Source: JBDTES01 sp039922435
Lineage (GTDB): Bacteria; Patescibacteriota; Saccharimonadia; Saccharimonadales; UBA4665
NCBI GenBank assembly: GCA_039922435.1
Contig: JBDTES010000030.1
Span: 1-8,469, forward strand
DNA length: 8,469 nucleotides
Reading direction: 5' to 3'
The notes below the pieces were generated by a model, which was not told the origin of the DNA, ran no database searches, and saw only the letters and a list, made by a program, of their open reading frames with translations. Positions within the stretch are counted from its first letter, which is position 1; each line of letters opens with the position of its first letter. Both the position numbers and the translations under genes were made by a program. Of the stretch, positions 5,999 through 8,469 are shown in pieces.

Positions 5999-6355
5999 AT
6001 GGCCTATAAGAAAATCGAAGATAGGAGAGCAGCCAGTAAGCGCCATTATGAAGCTAATAAACAAAGTTACTTAGAACGTAATACGCGTTATCGGACAGAG
6101 ATTAGGAGGTTCATTAAAAACCTAAAAGAAGCTTCGCCTTGTAAGGATTGTGGGGTCAAGTACCCGTATTACGTGATGGATTTCGACCATATCGACGGAG
6201 CTACTAAGATAAATGACATAAACTACCTAACTTCAACCGGTAGAATTGGCGCTTTACACAAAGAAATAGTAAAGTGTGAGATAGTCTGTGCTAATTGTCA
6301 CAGGCAGAGGACGTACGAAAGACTACAAATAAGCTCCCTTAGCTCAGTGGATTAG
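5999..6355 (+). CDS. Free-standing HNH endonuclease
   Basis: A 118-residue HNH nuclease of the phage/homing type. The N-terminal half is strongly basic (EDRRAASKRHYEANKQSYLERNTRYRTEIRRFIK), suited to DNA binding. The zinc-stabilised HNH core follows: C48 and C51 (CKDC), the DFDH motif with H64, and C97-x-N99-C100-H101 (CANCH). These residues place a beta-beta-alpha metal nuclease with a structural zinc held by four Cys. The gene lies between a broken tRNA-Arg 5' half and an intact tRNA-Arg. Its last seven codons and TAG are the first 23 bases of the intact tRNA (6333-6355), so the C-terminal SSLSSVD is encoded by tRNA sequence. There is no integrase or other mobility gene, and no group I intron core that I can see. 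It looks like an autonomous homing gene targeting tRNA-Arg; the family call is firm, the homing role inferred. Confidence 0.88.
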   Translation: MAYKKIEDRRAASKRHYEANKQSYLERNTRYRTEIRRFIKNLKEASPCKDCGVKYPYYVMDFDHIDGATKINDINYLTSTGRIGALHKEIVKCEIVCANCHRQRTYERLQISSLSSVD

Positions 6356-6409
6356 AGCGTCTGTCTTCGGAACAGAAGGTCGTAGGTTCGAATCCTACAG
6401 GGGGCACCA
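6333..6409 (+). tRNA. tRNA-Arg, anticodon TCG
   Basis: A complete cloverleaf: acceptor GCTCCCT (6333-6339) with AGGGGGC (6399-6405, one G-T pair), D stem GCTC/GAGC, anticodon stem TCTGT/ACAGA with loop CTTCGGA (6365-6371), T stem GTAGG/CCTAC with loop TTCGAAT, discriminator A6406 and encoded CCA (6407-6409). Anticodon TCG reads CGA and probably other CGN codons. The first 23 bases overlap the 3' end of the HNH gene. I find no convincing promoter of its own immediately upstream, so it may be transcribed from the HNH promoter and released by RNase P. Confidence 0.95.
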
Positions 6410-6410
6410 A

Positions 6411-6433
6411 TATAAAAACTCCCCATCGGGAAG
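6411..6433 (-). terminator. Intrinsic terminator of the minus-strand gene 6500-7051
   Basis: Read on the minus strand, CTTCCC, loop GAT, GGGGAG (6433 to 6419; 6 bp with one G-T pair) is followed by TTTTT (6418-6414). It lies 66 bases after the stop codon and ends 1 base before the CCA of the tRNA-Arg on the other strand, so it also protects the tRNA from antisense transcription. The three-base loop is tight but allowed. Confidence 0.65.
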
Positions 6434-6499
6434 ATCATCGGTGCAGCACGATAAGAATCGATGATGTGATAAGCGCTAAAAGATTATGATATCAAAATA

Positions 6500-7051
6500 C
6501 TAGGCTGCGTTACGCTGAGCTAAAAGAACCGGTAATATCCAACTACCGAGAAATGCGCACCTCACCAAGCTGTCCTGATCTGCAGGATTGTAAGCCCCAC
6601 CTGTGTCGAAGCTCGTATTACCGCGATTCCTCTCCGCACGAGCCTGCTTACCTAGGGTCACTAAAAGCCACCCCGGCAGTGCCGAAGGGTTACTAGCGCC
6701 TACCAAGGACGAGAAACTCCTGAATGACCCATCTTTTTGGACAACTGTATACCTTACAGCCATTTCATCTTTGCTAGGGTTTGTATAATTCGGGCGATCT
6801 CTGGCCATTACGTTGACTGCTGTGCATCCTTCTTCAGGTATGCACTCAGTAGCACATAAAGCAGTGACGACGTTACCCACCCCGGCCATTTTCCAAGCAG
6901 TCCTAGCCCCATCATAAGTATCAGGAAGTTCACTGATTTTATTACTTAGCTGTTTCCAGGTAATTGACTGCCCATCAGGGGTTGTTATCAAATCAGGATA
7001 ATCAGGGACTAAAGTGTCATTTTGTACTAAGAATCTTTCTGTTGTAGTCAT
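6500..7051 (-). CDS. Unrecognised 183-residue protein
   Basis: The protein has no signal peptide or clear membrane helix, except a moderately hydrophobic C-terminal segment (CAFLGSWILPVLLA, 165-178). Four Cys are present (66, 70, 76, 165); the first three lie close together in LCATECIPEEGCTAV, which could bind a metal or form a disulfide, but the spacing fits no motif I know. The N-terminal part (ITTPDGQSITWKQLSNKI) and middle (VRYTVVQKDGSFRSFSSLVG) look like ordinary folded alpha/beta sequence. Unlike most genes here it has a good Shine-Dalgarno site, AAGGA (7063-7059), 7 bases before the ATG, and a 5' leader from a TATAAT box at 7094-7089. It has its own terminator (6433-6411). It lies 84 bases downstream of the LPNTG gene on the same strand and could be partly co-transcribed with it. 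Family and function unknown. Confidence 0.7.
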   Translation of the reverse strand: MTTTERFLVQNDTLVPDYPDLITTPDGQSITWKQLSNKISELPDTYDGARTAWKMAGVGNVVTALCATECIPEEGCTAVNVMARDRPNYTNPSKDEMAVRYTVVQKDGSFRSFSSLVGASNPSALPGWLLVTLGKQARAERNRGNTSFDTGGAYNPADQDSLVRCAFLGSWILPVLLAQRNAA

Positions 7052-7058
7052 ACAAATA

Positions 7059-7094
7059 TCCTTTTTTATATTTTAGCTTATGGTTACAATTATA
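7059..7094 (-). promoter_or_regulatory. -10 box and Shine-Dalgarno site of the gene 6500-7051
   Basis: TATAAT on the minus strand at 7094-7089, expected transcription start near 7082, then AAAAAAGGA with the AAGGA core at 7063-7059 and 7 bases to the ATG at 7051. This is one of only two genes in the window with a classical leader and ribosome binding site. No clear -35 was found. Confidence 0.55.
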
Positions 7095-7119
7095 AACCCT
7101 TTGTAAAGGTTATTATGCT

Positions 7120-7139
7120 TTAACTTCTATAGAAATTAA
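7120..7139. repeat. Palindrome overlapping the 3' end of the LPNTG gene
   Basis: TTAA (7120-7123), TTCTATAGAA (7125-7134) and TTAA (7136-7139) form a 20-base palindrome with one mismatched pair, spanning the stop codon. There is no T-run after it on the minus strand, so it is probably not an intrinsic terminator; it could be a weak 3'-end hairpin or an operator for the next gene. Confidence 0.35.
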
Positions 7140-7564
7140 CGACGGCCGAGGGAGCGGCGAAGCTGGGCGTATTTGCCCGCCATACCAGCTAGAGCGGCGA
7201 CAGCAAATAGGGCTACCACGTTACCAGGACCAGTGTTAGGTAGAGCCACCGTGCTACTAGTGGTAGTACTCTGTCCGGTTGTTGCTGTTTGACCGCTCGA
7301 ACTGCTATTTGTAGTTGCTGACGAGTCGTTATCTGGTGTTTTGACAACACCTTCACTAGGGCTCTTGGTCTGTTCTTCTTTCTGGTTGATACTATTCGAG
7401 CCAATGGGCTTGTTATTGGTGGCAACTTTGTTGTCATTACTGTTACCACGGAAAAAGAATAGCCATACCAAAAATACGACCACAATAACTAATATCAATA
7501 GTCCAAGAATGTAACGGATAAGACGACTGACGTAACTCTGTTCGGGATAACCTTGGTAATCCAT
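7136..7564 (-). CDS. LPNTG surface protein with N-terminal membrane anchor
   Basis: A 142-residue protein with a probable sortase sorting signal. The short N-terminal tail (MDYQGYPEQSYVSRLIR) is followed by a long hydrophobic helix (about 18-38, ending in FFFRG). It has no obvious signal-peptidase site, so it may stay as a membrane anchor. Residues 40-106 are polar, Ser/Thr/Asn/Gln-rich and low in complexity, like a wall-spanning stalk. At the C-terminus are LPNTG (108-112), PGN, a hydrophobic segment (VVALFAVAALAGMAG) and a basic tail (RRSLGRR), the full layout of a cell-wall sorting signal. The sortase at 3482-4171 is the likely partner. The gene has a strong promoter and a Shine-Dalgarno site, GAGGAG (7578-7573), 8 bases before the ATG, which supports this start. 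The stalk carries no recognisable binding domain, so its surface role is unknown. Confidence 0.85.
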   Translation of the reverse strand: MDYQGYPEQSYVSRLIRYILGLLILVIVVVFLVWLFFFRGNSNDNKVATNNKPIGSNSINQKEEQTKSPSEGVVKTPDNDSSATTNSSSSGQTATTGQSTTTSSTVALPNTGPGNVVALFAVAALAGMAGKYAQLRRSLGRR

Positions 7565-7572
7565 AAATATCG

Positions 7573-7624
7573 CTCCTCATAAGCTTTATGGCTCAATTAT
7601 ACAATAACTATCCAATATTGTCAC
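7573..7624 (-). promoter_or_regulatory. Promoter and ribosome binding site of the LPNTG gene
   Basis: On the minus strand: -35 GTGACA (7624-7619, 5 of 6), 17-base spacer, -10 TATAAT (7601-7596, 6 of 6), expected start near 7589, then Shine-Dalgarno GAGGAG (7578-7573) and 8 bases to the ATG at 7564. This is the strongest promoter and leader in the window. It is divergent from the tRNA-Arg promoter at 7644-7652. Confidence 0.8.
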
Positions 7625-7643
7625 TATTATTGCGCTGTCAATC

Positions 7644-7652
7644 TGTTACACT
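7644..7652 (+). promoter_or_regulatory. Extended -10 promoter (TGT-TACACT) of tRNA-Arg(CCG)
   Basis: TG (7644-7645), T, then TACACT (7647-7652), with 10 bases before the first base of the mature tRNA. The transcript would start about 4 bases ahead of the tRNA. The same TGTTAYAMT-type pattern is seen at other promoters in the window. Confidence 0.5.
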
Positions 7653-7662
7653 AATACAGTGC

Positions 7663-7739
7663 GCGCCCGTAGCTCAGCTGGATAGAGCGTTGGTTTCCGG
7701 TACCAAAGGTCGTAGGTTCGAATCCTATCGGGCGCACCA
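7663..7739 (+). tRNA. tRNA-Arg, anticodon CCG
   Basis: A complete cloverleaf: acceptor GCGCCCG (7663-7669) with CGGGCGC (7729-7735), D stem GCTC/GAGC, anticodon stem TTGGT/ACCAA with loop TTCCGGT (7695-7701), T stem GTAGG/CCTAT with loop TTCGAAT, discriminator A7736 and encoded CCA (7737-7739). Anticodon CCG reads CGG. It is the second intact arginine tRNA within 1.4 kb. Downstream lies a truncated peptidase gene. Confidence 0.96.
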
Positions 7740-7795
7740 AAAAAGTTAAGATTTATACTTTCACATAAATACCATCTTAGTATCATTACCAATAG

Positions 7796-7936
7796 AAGCC
7801 TACCCCTGGCTGCTGGCTCTATTCTACAGGATTTGCTAGTTTGAAGTCCGAATGGTGGCACTATTCCTACGGCGATCAAGTATGGGCTTGGTTCTATGAT
7901 CAGCCAGAGAGCCTATACAGCCCCCTAAACTTATAG
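7796..7936 (+). pseudogene. C-terminal remnant of a D-Ala-D-Ala dipeptidase (peptidase M15, VanX/DdpX type)
   Basis: Translation of the frame ending at TAG 7934-7936 gives a tail with GF-x8-EWWHYSYGDQVWAWFYDQPE, the conserved C-terminal block of VanX/DdpX-like dipeptidases and related M15 peptidases. The EWWH motif (7850-7861) carries the catalytic Glu and the last zinc-binding His (equivalent to E181 and H184 of VanX). The frame is closed upstream by TAG at 7793-7795, and the first zinc site (SxHxxGxAxD) is absent, so at least two thirds of the gene is missing. There is no start codon or promoter for the fragment. The break lies within 60 bases of the 3' end of tRNA-Arg(CCG), which suggests a deletion or an old integration event at the tRNA. 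It cannot be active. The family call rests on this short but distinctive block. Confidence 0.75.
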
Positions 7937-7970
7937 ACACCAAACTATCTTCAATAATACCAAACAGACG

Positions 7971-8102
7971 CGCGAGGGTTAGTTGCTTAGACTTCAAACT
8001 CTGATTAGGTACCAGTACTGGAACCTATTAACTCTTCCTCTCCTAGATTAGATAATGACTAAGCAACAAACTACGTAACTAGTAAATTATCAGTCCCTCG
8101 CG
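7971..8102. repeat. 132-base region of nested inverted repeats, candidate structured RNA or element
   Basis: An outer pair CGCGAGGG (7971-7978) and CCCTCGCG (8095-8102) is perfect over 8 bp. Inside it, GTTGCTTAG (7982-7990) and CTAAGCAAC (8059-8067) pair over 9 bp. Within the loop, TAGGT-A-CCAG (8006-8015) and CTGG-A-ACCTA (8018-8027) form a third hairpin with one mismatch. A weak ACTA/TAGT pair lies in the 3' internal segment (8070-8083). Together these could fold into a closed branched structure. No coding frame is evident. It does not show the conserved motifs of SRP RNA, RNase P RNA or tmRNA. It may be an untranslated RNA, a small non-coding mobile element with terminal repeats, or a control region for the gene at 8124. 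Confidence 0.5.
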
Positions 8103-8111
8103 ACGGTGCTG

Positions 8112-8117
8112 TAGAAT
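8112..8117 (+). promoter_or_regulatory. -10 box (TAGAAT) of the gene at 8124
   Basis: TAGAAT matches the -10 consensus at 5 of 6 positions and leaves 6 bases to the ATG at 8124, so the transcript would begin on the start codon. The outer arm of the nested inverted repeats (8095-8102) ends 9 bases upstream, within the area RNA polymerase would cover. Confidence 0.55.
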
Positions 8118-8123
8118 GGAATT

Positions 8124-8453
8124 ATGAAACCTAAGTCAGCTGTGATTATTCTGCACATTATTGTTATTCTTCTGGCTTATTCGGCGCCATTTTGGCTAGA
8201 CTGGCGATTAGTTATCGCTGGAGTAATTGTATATTACATCCAGATATTTACCATCGGCGGTTGTGTACTAAGCCACGCACAATTCGAAGATAAGAAGCAG
8301 AGTTTTCACGAATGGTATTTGCATAAGATTGGATTTACGGTAAATCGAACAATACTTAACGTCATACTTCGCTACGTTACTCCGCCTGCGCTAGTAGGAC
8401 TCGCCTTAGCTTTTCAGGTCCTGCTAAGTATAAAGGTTATTGTCTCGCCTTAA
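8124..8453 (+). CDS. Small membrane protein of unknown function
   Basis: A 109-residue protein with about three membrane helices: residues 5-23, 28-46 and 85-105. The second helix ends in GGCVLSHAQFEDKK, which places a Cys and charged residues at the membrane edge. The middle section (KQSFHEWYLHKIGFTVNRTILNVILRY) is amphipathic and rich in aromatic and basic residues. The topology, and a G-C-x-L-[ST] turn followed by an acidic residue, are loosely like small DUF2784-type membrane proteins, but this is not enough for an assignment. The ATG follows a -10 box by 6 bases, which supports the start and implies a leaderless mRNA. A run of nine C begins 5 bases after the TAA. The gene is intact, its function unknown. 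Confidence 0.65.
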   Translation: MKPKSAVIILHIIVILLAYSAPFWLDWRLVIAGVIVYYIQIFTIGGCVLSHAQFEDKKQSFHEWYLHKIGFTVNRTILNVILRYVTPPALVGLALAFQVLLSIKVIVSP

Positions 8454-8458
8454 CTCAA

Positions 8459-8467
8459 CCCCCCCCC
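8459..8467. repeat. Homopolymer run of nine C
   Basis: C9 lies just after the last gene, 2 bases before the window ends. It is outside the coding region. It could be a slippage-prone tract or a sequence-quality artefact near a contig end. Confidence 0.6.
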
Positions 8468-8469
8468 GT

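Noticed and set aside
5935..6405. A single split or intron-containing tRNA joining the 5935 fragment to the 3' half at 6372-6405
   Set aside because: The acceptor strands GCACCCG and AGGGGGC mismatch at two positions and the anticodon stems CTCAG and ACAGA do not pair; the downstream tRNA is already complete on its own.
6603..6788. Plus-strand 61-residue frame inside 6500-7051
   Set aside because: It is antisense to a gene with a Shine-Dalgarno site, promoter and terminator on the minus strand.
7213..7485. Second minus-strand frame overlapping the LPNTG gene
   Set aside because: It is an out-of-frame shadow of the LPNTG protein, which has the ribosome site and a clear domain layout.
7646..7879. 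Minus-strand open frame giving a 77-residue product
   Set aside because: It is the antisense of tRNA-Arg(CCG) and of the M15 remnant; the stretch PDRIRTYDLWYRKPTLYPAELRAR is the typical false translation of a tRNA gene.
7971..8102. SRP RNA, RNase P RNA or tmRNA as the identity of the nested inverted repeats
   Set aside because: None of their conserved core motifs is present, nor is a tRNA-like end for tmRNA.
1..8469. CRISPR array, transposase, integrase or IS ends
   Set aside because: No regularly spaced direct repeats and no transposase or recombinase motifs were found in any frame.

Overview
The window looks like a stretch of a small, low-to-mid-GC, Gram-positive-type bacterial genome, most likely from the candidate phyla radiation (Candidatus Saccharibacteria or a relative). 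This is inferred from a sortase together with a C-terminal LPNTG-PG sorting signal, many short membrane proteins of unknown family, closely packed single genes, and a strong tendency for -10 boxes to sit 6-10 bases before the start codon, which implies leaderless mRNAs. No marker gene fixes the lineage, so treat this as a working assignment.

Layout, left to right. 1-890: the 3' end of one membrane protein and a second small membrane protein, both unrecognised. 1020-3072: a ROK-family fructokinase-like sugar kinase, a small P-loop protein and an HXXEE-family membrane protein. 3078-3257: a 59-codon ORF whose end resembles a sortase sorting signal (PDTG, hydrophobic stretch, basic tail). 3258-3481: intergenic DNA with a dense cluster of palindromes and a hairpin. 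3482-4171 (minus): a sortase with the full His-Cys-Arg triad, divergent from a GH13 alpha-amylase-family enzyme at 4333-5781 with all four catalytic regions. 5935-6409: the 5' half of a tRNA-Arg, a free-standing HNH endonuclease gene, and an intact tRNA-Arg(UCG) that overlaps the end of the HNH gene. 6411-7564 (minus): an unrecognised 183-aa protein with its own terminator, and a membrane-anchored protein ending in LPNTG, a likely substrate of the sortase. 7663-8453: tRNA-Arg(CCG), the C-terminal remnant of a VanX/DdpX-like D-Ala-D-Ala dipeptidase (M15), a 132-base region of nested inverted repeats, and a small membrane protein.

Functional themes. The sortase, the LPNTG protein and the small PDTG ORF form a plausible surface-protein anchoring set, although the genes are not in one operon. 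The sugar kinase and the GH13 enzyme point to scavenging of fructose or glucose units and alpha-glucans. The region around the two tRNA-Arg genes shows signs of remodelling: a tRNA fragment, an HNH gene inserted against a tRNA, and a decayed peptidase gene beside the other tRNA. The most unusual feature is the HNH/tRNA-Arg arrangement, in which the endonuclease gene appears to start just after a tRNA broken in its anticodon arm and to stop inside the next, intact tRNA.
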